A DNA stretch of 64,000 nucleotides from Pseudomonas frederiksbergensis (GTDB lineage: Bacteria > Pseudomonadota > Gammaproteobacteria > Pseudomonadales > Pseudomonadaceae), in the NCBI RefSeq assembly GCF_035751725.1, contig NZ_CP142104.1, positions 1-64,000 on the forward strand, written 5' to 3'. Position 1 is the stretch's first letter, and the number at the start of each line of letters is the position of its first letter. A program made the position numbers and the translations under genes. Below the pieces are notes generated by a model. That model had not been told where the DNA came from and did no database searches. It saw nothing but the letters and a program-made list of their open reading frames with translations. This document shows, piece by piece, positions 20,625-28,966 of the stretch.

Positions 20625-21044
20625 TTAGACGGTGACGTGCAAACGGACGTCGACGTTGCCGCGAGTCGCGTTGGAGTACGGGCAAACCTGGTGAGCGGCG
20701 TCGACCAGCGCTTGAGCATCGGCTTGATCCAGGCCTGGCAGGCTGATGTGCAGGTCGATATCCAGGCCGAAACCACCAAGGATCTGACCGATGCCGACGT
20801 GGGCCGTGATCGAGGCGTCAGCCGGAATGCTGCGTTTGCTTTGGCTGGCGACAAACTTCAATGCGCCGATGAAGCAGGCGGAGTAGCCGGCTGCGAACAA
20901 CTGCTCAGGGTTTGTGGCTTCACCACCCGCGCCGCCCAGGGCTTTTGGAGTGGCCAGTTTCACGTCGAGAATCTTATCGCTGGAAACAGCACGGCCATCA
21001 CGGCCACCGGTGGAGGTTGCGACTGCGGTGTAGAGAACGTTCAT
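20625..21044 (-). CDS. ohr: Organic hydroperoxide resistance protein
   Basis: Ohr is a cytoplasmic thiol peroxidase that reduces organic and fatty-acid hydroperoxides using lipoyl-dependent recycling. The 139-residue protein has both catalytic cysteines, C57 (AACFIGAL context: GYSACFIG) and C121 (VCPYSNATRG), the family signature with which Ohr is told apart from OsmC. GAGGAAA precedes the ATG. The promoter region holds GCGC-centred palindromes. The usual neighbour ohrR is not found in the window. Confidence 0.97.
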   Translation of the reverse strand: MNVLYTAVATSTGGRDGRAVSSDKILDVKLATPKALGGAGGEATNPEQLFAAGYSACFIGALKFVASQSKRSIPADASITAHVGIGQILGGFGLDIDLHISLPGLDQADAQALVDAAHQVCPYSNATRGNVDVRLHVTV

Positions 21045-21081
21045 GGTGTTTCCTCTTTACTGATGGGTTTGATCGGTTTTG

Positions 21082-21148
21082 TTTAGCGCTAAATGTTTGC
21101 GCGCTAATCAGTTGGGATAAAGTTAGCGGCCAAATGCTTTGCGCGCAA
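21082..21148. promoter_or_regulatory. Cluster of GCGC-centred palindromes upstream of ohr
   Basis: TTTAGCGCTAAA (21082-21093, perfect), TTTGCGCGCTAA (21096-21107) and TTGCGCGCAA (21139-21148, perfect) lie within 105 bp of the ohr start. Paired AT-flanked GCGC palindromes are plausible sites for a MarR-type regulator such as OhrR. Confidence 0.55.
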
Positions 21149-21325
21149 GATAAATTTTCAGAAAATTTCTAGCTTTTGATTAACTCGTTGATTTTTATCT
21201 GAATTTATTTCGTTCGATGCCAGGTCGCATGACCTGTGAGGTGAACCAATAAGAGACGGGGATCAGCAAGGCCTGCGAAACTGCAGGCATTTGGATAGGG
21301 AAGGAATTTATAAGCACAATGAGCG

Positions 21326-21400
21326 TTGTATGGGATCGTTCCCACGCTCTCACGTGGGAAACGCCGTCAAGGACGTCCGCGTTGCGCTTCGGAGACGCTA
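21326..21400. repeat. Pseudomonas intergenic repeat (imperfect palindromes)
   Basis: The segment starting GGGATCGTTCCCACGCTCTC forms a hairpin (CCCACG...CGTGGG) followed by a second imperfect hairpin around GGACGTCCGCGTTGCGC. It matches the general form of a repeat I know from intergenic regions of fluorescent pseudomonads. Between ohr and this repeat (21149-21325) I see no gene. Confidence 0.6.
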
Positions 21401-21691
21401 TTCGCTGTCAGCGGTGCAAATGGCTTTCATCGCCAGAAACGTAGTGGGAGTGGGACCAATCTGAGTCTGCATGTTGACGAGCGTAGGCGCCCCAGGATTA
21501 CCTTCCAGGCGGTATGGCCCGTTACAAACCTTTCTGGCCTTGTCATTGATATTTTCCAACATGCCTTCCCTAGAGTTAAAGACACTGCCGCCGCAGGTAA
21601 GCATATATTCGCCTGGTCCTACTCTATCAGCGGAGGTGAAGGTACAACCTGCCATAGCGGAAAGGAAAAACCCGAGTGCTATTTTTTTCAA
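21398..21691 (-). CDS. Small lipoprotein of unknown function
   Basis: The 97-residue product begins with TTG 21691 (AGAGG 8 nt upstream) and has a lipoprotein signal peptide ending in the lipobox AMAGC, so Cys16 should be acylated. The mature part has three further cysteines (TCGG, VCNG, AICT), likely disulfide-bonded in the periplasm, and a glycine/proline-rich middle. I do not recognise a named family beyond small Pseudomonas lipoproteins. Its end overlaps the intergenic repeat at 21326-21400. Confidence 0.75.
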   Translation of the reverse strand: MKKIALGFFLSAMAGCTFTSADRVGPGEYMLTCGGSVFNSREGMLENINDKARKVCNGPYRLEGNPGAPTLVNMQTQIGPTPTTFLAMKAICTADSE

Positions 21692-21748
21692 CCGCTAGAC
21701 CTCTTCTGAAAGTTGGAAAACGAGCGGCATGTAACAAAGAGGCGAACC

Positions 21749-22876
21749 CTACTGAGCAACCGCGACTTGATTACGCCCCAATGCCTTTGCCCGGTACAAC
21801 GCCTTATCGGCACTGTTCATCAAACCATGAAGATCCTTATGAGCGGCCTCCGTCGACGCCACGCCAAGGCTGGCGGTTACCCGATGGACCGGTTCGATCA
21901 TCATTCCAGCAATGCTCTGGACAAGTCCTTCCGCGATATCGGTGGCGACCTCAATAGAGGTATTTGGAAGCAAAATGGCGAACTCTTCCCCGCCGAGCCG
22001 CCCATGGATATCGGTTGTCCGAAACGATGAACTGATGACCGCCCCAATCCGGCGCAACACCTGATCCCCGACCTGATGGCCGTAGGTGTCGTTGATATGC
22101 TTGAAGTGATCCATGTCCAACATGACCGCGCACAACCCTTGCCGCTTGGCCTTGCATTCGTCGTAGAGTTGCTGGGCATGCTCGAAAAAAGCCCGCCGAC
22201 TCTTCAGGCCGGTCAATTCATCGGTTTGTGCGGCACGGGTTGAAATGCGGTTGGCCTGTTCCATTTCTCGGGTAAGACGAAAGGCGATTTCCAGTGCCTG
22301 GGACATTTTGTGCGTGGCGCGGGCCGCAAATGCCGTGAACACCAGGATTGAAAGTGCCATGCCGACTTGAATCGGGGATGGTTGAAACAGCAGCCAGGCG
22401 GTGCACGGCAACAGCACCACGCCAATGGAGACCAGGGTCATATCGCGATAGGCCGAATAGCAGGAGACCGCGCTGACAGTCATCCCCACTGTAAAAAGCA
22501 TGACCAACGCCTGGGACAAGAGATCATCCGCCGGCATGACCACAAACGCGCCGACGCCCCAGATGCCGGCGGATAATATGAGCGAAAACCAGTACTTGCG
22601 CTCCCAACGCTGCGGCGTGCGCTGACTTTCGTCACTGCGAAAATAGACAACGAACATCGCGATACGCAACAGCGTCGATGTGCTCAAGATGCCCAGCCAC
22701 CAAAGAATGACGCTGTGCTCAAACCGATCCCAACACAGCCAACTCAGCATGATGGCAGCCAAGTAACTGCCAAAAACCGCGGAAACGGATTGTCGAAACA
22801 GTTGCTGCAGGCGGTCAGTTCGTACTTGCTCGTCTATGCAAAAATCTTGGCCGTTCCGAGATCTTGGGCCATCCAT
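21749..22876 (-). CDS. Membrane diguanylate cyclase (GGDEF)
   Basis: This protein makes c-di-GMP from two GTP. From ATG 22876 (AGGTGG 5 nt upstream; longer starts run into a REP element) it has 375 residues. The N-terminal half has about six membrane helices forming an unassigned sensor. A short helical linker precedes the GGDEF domain (about 205-370) with RLGGEEFAILL at the active site. An inhibitory I-site RTTD sits five residues before GGEEF, so product inhibition is expected. Substrate-binding DMDHFKHINDTYGH is intact. Confidence 0.92.
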   Translation of the reverse strand: MDGPRSRNGQDFCIDEQVRTDRLQQLFRQSVSAVFGSYLAAIMLSWLCWDRFEHSVILWWLGILSTSTLLRIAMFVVYFRSDESQRTPQRWERKYWFSLILSAGIWGVGAFVVMPADDLLSQALVMLFTVGMTVSAVSCYSAYRDMTLVSIGVVLLPCTAWLLFQPSPIQVGMALSILVFTAFAARATHKMSQALEIAFRLTREMEQANRISTRAAQTDELTGLKSRRAFFEHAQQLYDECKAKRQGLCAVMLDMDHFKHINDTYGHQVGDQVLRRIGAVISSSFRTTDIHGRLGGEEFAILLPNTSIEVATDIAEGLVQSIAGMMIEPVHRVTASLGVASTEAAHKDLHGLMNSADKALYRAKALGRNQVAVAQ

Positions 22877-22979
22877 TTGATCCACCTGATCGTGACGCAA
22901 CGAAAACGACGATTGTGGCACCCTGCCACCAACGCAAACAACTGAATTACAGCCAAGGCCCCGATTGAACCGAAACCCC

Positions 22980-23022
22980 GTGGCGAGGGAGCTTGCTCCC
23001 GCTGGGCTGTGAAGCAGCCCAA
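22980..23022. repeat. REP-type palindrome
   Basis: GTGGCGAGGGAGCTTGCTCC followed by GCTGGGCTGTGAAGCAGCCC is the two-hairpin REP sequence common in P. fluorescens intergenic regions. Confidence 0.75.
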
Positions 23023-23062
23023 CCATTCCTACAGACAAACTGCATCATCTTCTTTACAAGAA

Positions 23063-23626
23063 TCAGGCCGGAATCAATCCTGCCTCCCGGTAGCTCAAGA
23101 TCAGATCATCGAACAGACCGACATCCGCCCGAGTTCTCGCGATTAACTGAGCACCCGCCACAGCGGTGTAAATGGCCAGGGCTCTACGTTCACATTCCGC
23201 TGCGCTGCCCATTCCGGCATCCGCCAACACCTGGGCGAGCCACGTCACATTAACGTCCGCAAATGCCCGGATCTCCCGCAGGACTTCATCGGGAAGGTCC
23301 TCGTATTCGGCAGCCATGAAGCTGGACAGACAAAGCTTGTTGCCGTCCTCAAGCGACTTTCGAAAAAGGGACGGGTACAGCTGCACGCACACTTTTGGCT
23401 CGACATTGGCGGCGCGTATCTCCTCTAGCGCCCGCTGCACGTCCTGCCAGTAGCGTTGCGCGACCGCAGCAGCCAACCCCGCCTTGCTCGGAAAGTGGTA
23501 GTAAATGCTGGCGTTCTTGATGCCTACCTGGTCGGCAATGCTACGAAAATTGATTCCGCTGTAACCGTGCAGTTGGGCAGCGGATTTCGCCGCCGCCAAG
23601 ATGGCTTCTCGAGCATTTTCGTTCAC
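23063..23626 (-). CDS. TetR-family transcriptional regulator
   Basis: A 187-residue repressor with an N-terminal helix-turn-helix (about 25-50: FRSIADQVGIKNASIYYHF) followed by a ligand-binding domain. It is divergent from a glutathione S-transferase gene. Two similar CCAATTG-centred palindromes in the 151-bp gap are the probable operators, so it likely represses itself and the GST in response to an electrophile. The natural ligand cannot be read from sequence. Confidence 0.93.
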   Translation of the reverse strand: MNENAREAILAAAKSAAQLHGYSGINFRSIADQVGIKNASIYYHFPSKAGLAAAVAQRYWQDVQRALEEIRAANVEPKVCVQLYPSLFRKSLEDGNKLCLSSFMAAEYEDLPDEVLREIRAFADVNVTWLAQVLADAGMGSAAECERRALAIYTAVAGAQLIARTRADVGLFDDLILSYREAGLIPA

Positions 23627-23691
23627 GTTACCGCCTCGTTTACTTAATCGATGAACTCATTTGAATGCGATTCTACGCCCGGATTGTCTTG

Positions 23692-23711
23692 CCTGCCAAT
23701 TGTCAGGTAGG
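23692..23711. promoter_or_regulatory. Operator-like palindrome 1 between tetR and GST
   Basis: CCTGCCAATTGTCAGGTAGG contains the imperfect palindrome CCTGCCAATTGTCAGG. A related copy lies 37 bp to the right. Confidence 0.7.
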
Positions 23712-23747
23712 GAGTTGACAGGGCCAAAATATCAGCTCAGTCTTTTA

Positions 23748-23767
23748 CCTACCAATTGACAGGCAGG
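23748..23767. promoter_or_regulatory. Operator-like palindrome 2 between tetR and GST
   Basis: CCTACCAATTGACAGGCAGG is a close variant of site 1 and ends 10 bp before the GST start codon, overlapping its ribosome-binding region, so binding would block expression. Confidence 0.7.
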
Positions 23768-23777
23768 TGATCCGATC

Positions 23778-24473
23778 ATGTCTTCTTCACAACAACGCGC
23801 TGACGTTTCCACGGTTCCTGGAATGAAAATCTACGATTGGTTCAACGGCCCCTACCCCGCCCGCGTGCGCATTGCGCTGGCGGAGAAAGGCCTGTTGCCA
23901 AAAATCGAATTCATTGCAGTGAATCTCTGGATCGGTGAGCACAAGAAACCGGAATTCCTCGCCATCAATTATTCCGGCACATTGCCCGTGCTGGAGCTGA
24001 ACGATGGGACGCTGATCGCCGAATGCACGGCGATTACCCAATATCTGGACAGCCTGGTCGGCGAACCGACGCTGACGGGCGAAACGCCCGTTGAAAAAGG
24101 CCTCATCCACATGATGACCAAGCGTGCCGAGATCGAATTTCTCGACGCCGTCAGCACATACTTCCACCACGCGACGCCGGGCCTCGGCCCAGAGGTCGAG
24201 CTGTACCAGAATGCCGAGTGGGGCGGCCGGATGCGCGACAAGGCGATCAGGGGCATGCGCTATTTCGACAACTTGCTCAAAGACCAGCCCTTTGTGGCGG
24301 GCGACAGGTTTTCGATGGCCGACATTGCGGTACTGGGCGGCATGATCTTCGCCTCGCTGGTGCAGGTCCCCGTGCCTGATGAATGTGCCGCACTGCGCGC
24401 GTGGCACGCCAGGATGCAGGAGCGCCCAAGCGTCCAGGCATGGCGCGCGATGGTCGAGCGTGGCGCTGCGTAG
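23778..24473 (+). CDS. Glutathione S-transferase family protein
   Basis: GSTs conjugate glutathione to electrophiles in the cytoplasm. The 231-residue protein has a short N-terminal extension (1-16), a thioredoxin-like GSH-binding domain (about 17-95) with the cis-Pro motif GTLPVLEL and the ECTAI segment, and an all-helical C-terminal domain (about 105-225) with the conserved Asp in DRFSMADIAV. AGGTGA precedes the ATG. It faces a TetR regulator with two operator-like sites, so it is probably an inducible detoxification gene. Confidence 0.93.
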   Translation: MSSSQQRADVSTVPGMKIYDWFNGPYPARVRIALAEKGLLPKIEFIAVNLWIGEHKKPEFLAINYSGTLPVLELNDGTLIAECTAITQYLDSLVGEPTLTGETPVEKGLIHMMTKRAEIEFLDAVSTYFHHATPGLGPEVELYQNAEWGGRMRDKAIRGMRYFDNLLKDQPFVAGDRFSMADIAVLGGMIFASLVQVPVPDECAALRAWHARMQERPSVQAWRAMVERGAA

Positions 24474-24485
24474 CTCGGATCACAA

Positions 24486-24519
24486 AGAAAAAACCCGACG
24501 CTTAAAGTCGGGTTTTTTC
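24486..24519. terminator. Bidirectional terminator between GST and LprI-like genes
   Basis: AAACCCGAC (24491-24499) pairs with GTCGGGTTT; A6 precedes and T6 follows. It serves the GST gene on plus and the convergent gene on minus. Confidence 0.88.
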
Positions 24520-24554
24520 TTGGAGTACGGCGGCAAGTCCGACGTGCTTATCGA

Positions 24555-24929
24555 TTATTCGACCTGCGACAGTTTGGCGTCGTCGCAACCGGCAGCACGG
24601 CACTCGCGCTCGACAGCCTTGAGAATGACGATACGCGCCTCGGTCTTCTCGTTGGCACAGTCCAGGTAGAGCAGGCCATCGTTGGAACAGGCGCTGTCAC
24701 GATTTTTGATCCACTGGATTTGAGCGGCTTTCACCTTTTTCTTTTGATCCGGGTTCAGGGCACTCATCGTCTTCTTGTATTGATCATTGATGTCCTGATC
24801 CGACTGAACCATTTTCAGCGACGCGCAATAGGTTCTGTCATAGGCGTTTCTAGGGTTATCGCAACTCATCGCAGATGCCGATGCTGATGCCATTGCCAGC
24901 AACGCCCCAACCAACAAAGACTTGATCAC
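24555..24929 (-). CDS. LprI/DUF1311-family periplasmic protein
   Basis: The 124-residue product starts GTG 24929 with GGGAGA upstream and carries a signal peptide (about 1-20, ending ASASA). The mature domain has four to six cysteines (SCDNP, YCAS, ACSND, DCANE, ECRAAGC) and the Q-x2-W-x3-RDSAC block typical of the DUF1311 / lysozyme-inhibitor LprI-like family. Some relatives bind lysozyme; whether this one does is unknown. Confidence 0.85.
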   Translation of the reverse strand: MIKSLLVGALLAMASASASAMSCDNPRNAYDRTYCASLKMVQSDQDINDQYKKTMSALNPDQKKKVKAAQIQWIKNRDSACSNDGLLYLDCANEKTEARIVILKAVERECRAAGCDDAKLSQVE

Positions 24930-25061
24930 TGATTTCTCTCCCTGAATGCCCTCTATTGATTAGAGGTCGCGGCGGGAATTTATCATGAGGGTTGTAGAAC
25001 AATGAAGCAGATCCCCGACCGACCGCGGCGGGACTGCCAGAATATTTGTGCTCGGGCACAA
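24930..25061. other. Intergenic, no gene seen
   Basis: This stretch left of the DUF6124-type remnant holds the promoter of the LprI-like gene and nothing else I recognise. Confidence 0.5.
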
Positions 25062-25173
25062 CCGCTTGTGCACCTCGCCCTGGGTTTTATCTTTTTCCTG
25101 CCAATGCCCATCAGTGGCCGGGTTTAGTAGCCTCCCAAAAAGCAAACCCGACATGTTGTGTCGGGTTTGTTTT
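25062..25173 (+). pseudogene. Solo remnant of a DUF6124-gene module (leader plus terminator)
   Basis: Bases 25062-25133 are about 85% identical by eye to the leader of the intact DUF6124-type gene at 32244-32317 (shared: CCGCTTGTGC, TTTTCCTGCCA, CGGGTTTAGTAGCC). Immediately after, 25134-25173 match that gene's 3' end and terminator at 32877-32916 (CCCAAAA-AGCAAACCCGACAT). The coding region between is gone. The terminator stem ACCCGACA/TGTCGGGT with TTTG-TTTT is intact. Confidence 0.75.
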
Positions 25174-25238
25174 ATTTCATCCGTCGGGCGGTCCTTTCCG
25201 ATACAGGTGATCACCGAGCCAAGAAGCAGGAAGCATCG

Positions 25239-27008
25239 CTATCGTTGACTGCCCTGCGCTTGAGGATCTCTCAAGGTATTGCTGCCCTGGTGAACACGTA
25301 TCGCAAGCTGCTCCAAACCGCTGAGGTCGGTTGGCGGTCTTCCAGCGACCTTGGCCGCCTCGTCCCAGCGGCGCAAACGCAGGCTGTCGGCAAACAGCGG
25401 GTCGGCTTCGAAAGCCTTGGCTTCAGGGGTCGTCATCGGTCCGCCCTGCCAGTGAAGGGTTTGCCGGCTGGCCGCACTCAACCCTGCCAGATAGGCCGGT
25501 TCGCGCCAGCTCAGGTAACGCTTGGCGTCAACATGCCGCGCCACCAGCCCCGCCAGACGCTGGGAGAACCCCAAGCCCAGCAGCCAGTTTGCGCCCACTC
25601 GCTCGTGGCCGCGACGGCCAAGGCCGGCCATTGAATTTTGCGCCGTCAGCGGCGCACAGAAGTGCCCGACATCGTGGCAGAAAGCGGCCAGCACCAGTTC
25701 CTCATCCGCCCCTTCGTCACGTGCCAGCTCGGCGGCCTGGACCATGTGTTCGAGCTGGCTGACCGCCTCGCCGATGTAGTCCGCCTGCGCCTGCTGGCGG
25801 CACAGGGCAAACAGCTCGGCCACCGCTTGTTCCGCGCTCATGGGATGCAGGCTTGCGGCATTGGCCCGCGGCCATTCTCCTTCGCCGAGCAAAGCCGCCA
25901 GGCTGCGCTCACCCAGGCCCAGGCCGACGCTCATGCCCAGGCCGGTGTGCATCAGCACGGCGCTGACCCCTGCTCCGGCTTGCACCACGCTGAACGGGCC
26001 GGGCCCGCGCGAGCCGTATACGCCCTGCCAACGTTCCAGCACTTGCAGCTTGCCGCCCAGGGTGTGCTCGGCCAGCGCCAACATGAGGTCGTCCACGCCT
26101 TCGGCATTGAACGGCGAAGCGTCGCTGCCGTAGTCGTGGGAATCGCCGATGATCAACTCGCCATGGGGCGTCGGGCTGACCAGCAGGTGGATGCCGTGGG
26201 TTTCCAGTTCCGGCTGCTCGCGGCGGATCTGCGTGCGGATGGCCTCGGCTTCCGGCAGATCGGCGAAGGCGCCGTAATGCACGCAACTGAGTCCGGTGAG
26301 CACCGCATGTTGCAGGTCCAGCGGCTGTTGCAGACGGGCGCGCAGCATCTGCAAGCGACACACCGAAGGCTGGAGCGCGGCCAGCGGCTCGGCCAGCAAG
26401 GTCTGATAATCGTGTCCGGAGCAGACCACGATGTGCTTGGCGCTGAAGCGCCCGGCGCTGGTCAGGGCGCTGCCTGGCTCGACGTCTCGCACCAAGGTGG
26501 AAAAGTGGAACTGCACGCCCAGCGTGCGCAGGTAATCGACGATCTGCGGCAGCGCCTCACGGGAATACAACTGCTGGTCATCAAGACCGTGCAGGGCGGC
26601 GCGATGATGGGCGAAACGCCCGCCGTACAGCCCATCCAGCGCGGCACCGCGCAGCAACTCGACACGGTAGCCATGCTCGCGGGCGCGGCCGGCGCAGAAG
26701 GCTTCGAGCAAAGCTTCCTCGGCTTCGCTGCGGGCGAACAGCAGTGAGCCTTGTTGTTTGAGCTGCAGGCCAGCGGCCTGGCCCAGTTCGGCCCACAGGC
26801 CTCGCGACTGGCGGGCCAGGTCGAGCATCACGCCCGGCGCCTGGCCGGTGACCAGGGCCTGGCCGAAGTTGCGGATGGAGGCGCCGAGCGGCGTGTGGCT
26901 GCGCTCGAACACGCGCACCTTGAGACCACGCTTGGCGCCAGCCCAGGCGTGGGCGAGGCCGAGCATGCCGGCGCCGACGATCAACAGATCGCAGTCGTGC
27001 TGACTCAT
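25239..27008 (-). CDS. Fusion of FAD-dependent amine oxidoreductase and PhnZ-like diiron oxygenase
   Basis: A single 589-residue frame joins two phosphonate enzymes. Residues 1-380 are a DAAO/glycine-oxidase-fold flavoprotein (dinucleotide motif VGAGMLGLAHA) of the type found in phosphonate operons (TIGR03364-like). After a short linker (381-390), residues 391-580 form a PhnZ-type HD-domain oxygenase. Counting from known PhnZ, all key positions are present: Y411, E414, H421, H445-D446, H468, H492 and D549, equivalent to Y24, E27, H34, H58-D59, H80, H104 and D161 with one inserted residue. PhnZ cleaves 1-hydroxy-2-aminoethylphosphonate to glycine and phosphate. ATG 27008 has AGGAG upstream. 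It is the last gene of the phn operon. Both halves look active; their joint substrate is unknown. Confidence 0.85.
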   Translation of the reverse strand: MSQHDCDLLIVGAGMLGLAHAWAGAKRGLKVRVFERSHTPLGASIRNFGQALVTGQAPGVMLDLARQSRGLWAELGQAAGLQLKQQGSLLFARSEAEEALLEAFCAGRAREHGYRVELLRGAALDGLYGGRFAHHRAALHGLDDQQLYSREALPQIVDYLRTLGVQFHFSTLVRDVEPGSALTSAGRFSAKHIVVCSGHDYQTLLAEPLAALQPSVCRLQMLRARLQQPLDLQHAVLTGLSCVHYGAFADLPEAEAIRTQIRREQPELETHGIHLLVSPTPHGELIIGDSHDYGSDASPFNAEGVDDLMLALAEHTLGGKLQVLERWQGVYGSRGPGPFSVVQAGAGVSAVLMHTGLGMSVGLGLGERSLAALLGEGEWPRANAASLHPMSAEQAVAELFALCRQQAQADYIGEAVSQLEHMVQAAELARDEGADEELVLAAFCHDVGHFCAPLTAQNSMAGLGRRGHERVGANWLLGLGFSQRLAGLVARHVDAKRYLSWREPAYLAGLSAASRQTLHWQGGPMTTPEAKAFEADPLFADSLRLRRWDEAAKVAGRPPTDLSGLEQLAIRVHQGSNTLRDPQAQGSQR

Positions 27009-27057
27009 GGGGAAACTCCTGGAAAGAAGAAGGCGGCCGCCAACGTAGTCGGCCAGG

Positions 27058-28077
27058 TCATTTGGCGACTGGCTCGGACTTACCGTCGTAACGCTTGCGC
27101 CATTCGGCAAGGATCTTGTCGCGATTCTCCGAGGCCCAGGCGAAGTCGTTCTTGATCAGGCGCTGCTCGTAGTCGGCGGGCAGTTCCTGGAAGCGCTCGG
27201 CGATGCCCGGCTGGGCCAGCACGGCGAAGTTGGCCTTATAGAGGTCCATGGCCTCGCGGCTGGCGGAGAAGTCGGCGAGCTTCTTCGCTGCGTCCAGCTG
27301 CTCGGTGCCCTTGACGATGCCGGTGGCCTCGATCTCCCAGCCCAGGCCTTCTTTCGGCAGTACGATGTCCAGCGGCGCACCTTTGCGCTTGAGCTGCACA
27401 GCCGGGTACTCGAAGGAAATGCCGATGGGGAACTCGCCGGCGGCGGCCAGCTTGCACGGCTTGGAGCCGGAATGGGTGTACTGGCCGATGTTCTGGTGCA
27501 GCTTGTCCATGTAGGCCCAGCCCTGTGGTTCGCCGAAGGTCTGCAACCAGGCGCTGACGTCGAGGTAGCCGGTGCCGGACGAGGCCGGGTTGGGCATGAC
27601 GATCTTGCCCTTGTACACCGGGTTGGTCAGGTCTTCCCATTTGGTCGGCTTGGGCAGGCCCTGCTTCTCGGCCTCGATGGTGTTGAAGCAGATGGTCGCG
27701 GCCCATACGTCCATGCCGACCCAGGCCGGCGGGTTGGCGGCATCGCGGTAATTGGCGCCGATCTTGTCCAGGTTGGCCGGGGCGTAGGCTTCGAGCATGC
27801 CTTGCTGCTTGAGCACGGCCAGGCTGGAGCCAGCCAGGCCCCAGACCACGTCGGCCTGCGGGCGATCCTTCTCGGCCAGCAGCTTGGCGGTGACGATGCC
27901 GGTGGAGTCGCGCACCCACTTGATCTCGATATCCGGGTGCTGCTTCTCGAAGGCGGCCTTGTAGGCGGCCAGTTGTTCCACTTCGAGGGCGGTGTACACG
28001 GTCAGCTCGGTGTTGGCCTGGGCCTGCATGGCGCAAGCGGCGAGCAGGCCGGCGGCCAGAGCGGTACGTTTGAACAT
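27058..28077 (-). CDS. phnS: 2-aminoethylphosphonate-type ABC transporter, periplasmic binding protein
   Basis: The 339-residue protein starts ATG 28077 (AGGAG 6-7 nt upstream) with a signal peptide (about 1-22, ending MQAQA). The mature protein is a cluster-D-like iron/sulfate/phosphonate binding fold (LTVYTALEVEQLAAYKAAFE) as in the PhnS2 family linked to 2-aminoethylphosphonate import. It lies between phnX (44 bp upstream) and the FAD-PhnZ fusion gene (49 bp downstream). Substrate is inferred from family and neighbours. Confidence 0.88.
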   Translation of the reverse strand: MFKRTALAAGLLAACAMQAQANTELTVYTALEVEQLAAYKAAFEKQHPDIEIKWVRDSTGIVTAKLLAEKDRPQADVVWGLAGSSLAVLKQQGMLEAYAPANLDKIGANYRDAANPPAWVGMDVWAATICFNTIEAEKQGLPKPTKWEDLTNPVYKGKIVMPNPASSGTGYLDVSAWLQTFGEPQGWAYMDKLHQNIGQYTHSGSKPCKLAAAGEFPIGISFEYPAVQLKRKGAPLDIVLPKEGLGWEIEATGIVKGTEQLDAAKKLADFSASREAMDLYKANFAVLAQPGIAERFQELPADYEQRLIKNDFAWASENRDKILAEWRKRYDGKSEPVAK

Positions 28078-28121
28078 GGGAAGCTCCTGGGTTGGCATTG
28101 TGTGGCGTTGGTTGTTCGAAT

Positions 28122-28949
28122 TCAGCAGGCCTGCGGGCTCTCGCCCCGGGCCAGGCGAGCGTTGATCGCGTCGATCACCGGCGGCAGTTCGGCAAGGGTG
28201 TCGATCAGGTAATGCGGCCTGCTCGGCGCGAACAGCGCGTCGATGCGCGTGCGCTCGGCTTCGCGCTGCGCGGGCGTCAGGGCCTGGTACTGCGCCCAGT
28301 CAAGGCCCAGGAAATTGCCGGAGAAGCGCAACGCCACGGTCCACATGCCGGCGCTGCGGCCTTCGAGAATGCCCGGCTCGGTGTCGTCGACCTTGACGCA
28401 GGCGGCGACATCGTCGAGACACAGCGCGACGACATTGGCCAGCGCCTGGGCCGGGCTCGGCCGACCTTTCGGCACCTCGTCGGTGGCCACCACATGATCC
28501 GGGCTATAGCCATTGGCGGCGGCCAGTTCGACCACTTTGTCCATCACCTGTCTGGGATAGCCGGAGCAACTGCCGAGCTTGAGCCCGCGTTCGCGCAGGG
28601 CGGCGATGCACGCCAGCGCACCGGGAATCAACGCCGAGTGCTCGCCGACCTTGGCGATCTGCAAGGGCATGAAGCGCTCATAAATCGCCGTCACATCTTC
28701 ATCGCTCGGCAGGCGGCCGAAGCGACGCTGGTAGCGCTCGGCAATCGCCGGCAGGTTGCAGAGGGTGCGAATGTGGTCCCACTTGCCCATGCCCATCGGC
28801 CCGCGTGCCTCGTCCAGGCTGATTTCGATGTCGAAACTGGCGAAGGCCTCGACGAAGATGCGGGTCGGCGCGAAGGAGCCGAAATCGACCACGGTGCCGG
28901 CCCAGTCGAGAATGGCGGCGTGCAGGCGGTCGGGGTGTTGGTAGTGCAT
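28122..28949 (-). CDS. phnX: Phosphonoacetaldehyde hydrolase (phosphonatase)
   Basis: PhnX splits phosphonoacetaldehyde into acetaldehyde and phosphate. The 275-residue HAD enzyme shows nucleophile D15 in [13 protein letters not shown], the Schiff-base lysine K56 in [11 protein letters not shown] that is unique to phosphonatases, the SGY segment of motif II ([11 protein letters not shown]), and the acidic motif [13 protein letters not shown] 28949 has TGGAG upstream. It follows the permease gene by 17 bp. The aminotransferase PhnW, its usual substrate source, is absent from the operon. Confidence 0.95.
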   Translation of the reverse strand: MHYQHPDRLHAAILDWAGTVVDFGSFAPTRIFVEAFASFDIEISLDEARGPMGMGKWDHIRTLCNLPAIAERYQRRFGRLPSDEDVTAIYERFMPLQIAKVGEHSALIPGALACIAALRERGLKLGSCSGYPRQVMDKVVELAAANGYSPDHVVATDEVPKGRPSPAQALANVVALCLDDVAACVKVDDTEPGILEGRSAGMWTVALRFSGNFLGLDWAQYQALTPAQREAERTRIDALFAPSRPHYLIDTLAELPPVIDAINARLARGESPQAC

Positions 28950-28966
28950 GGCAGTCTCCAGGGTAA

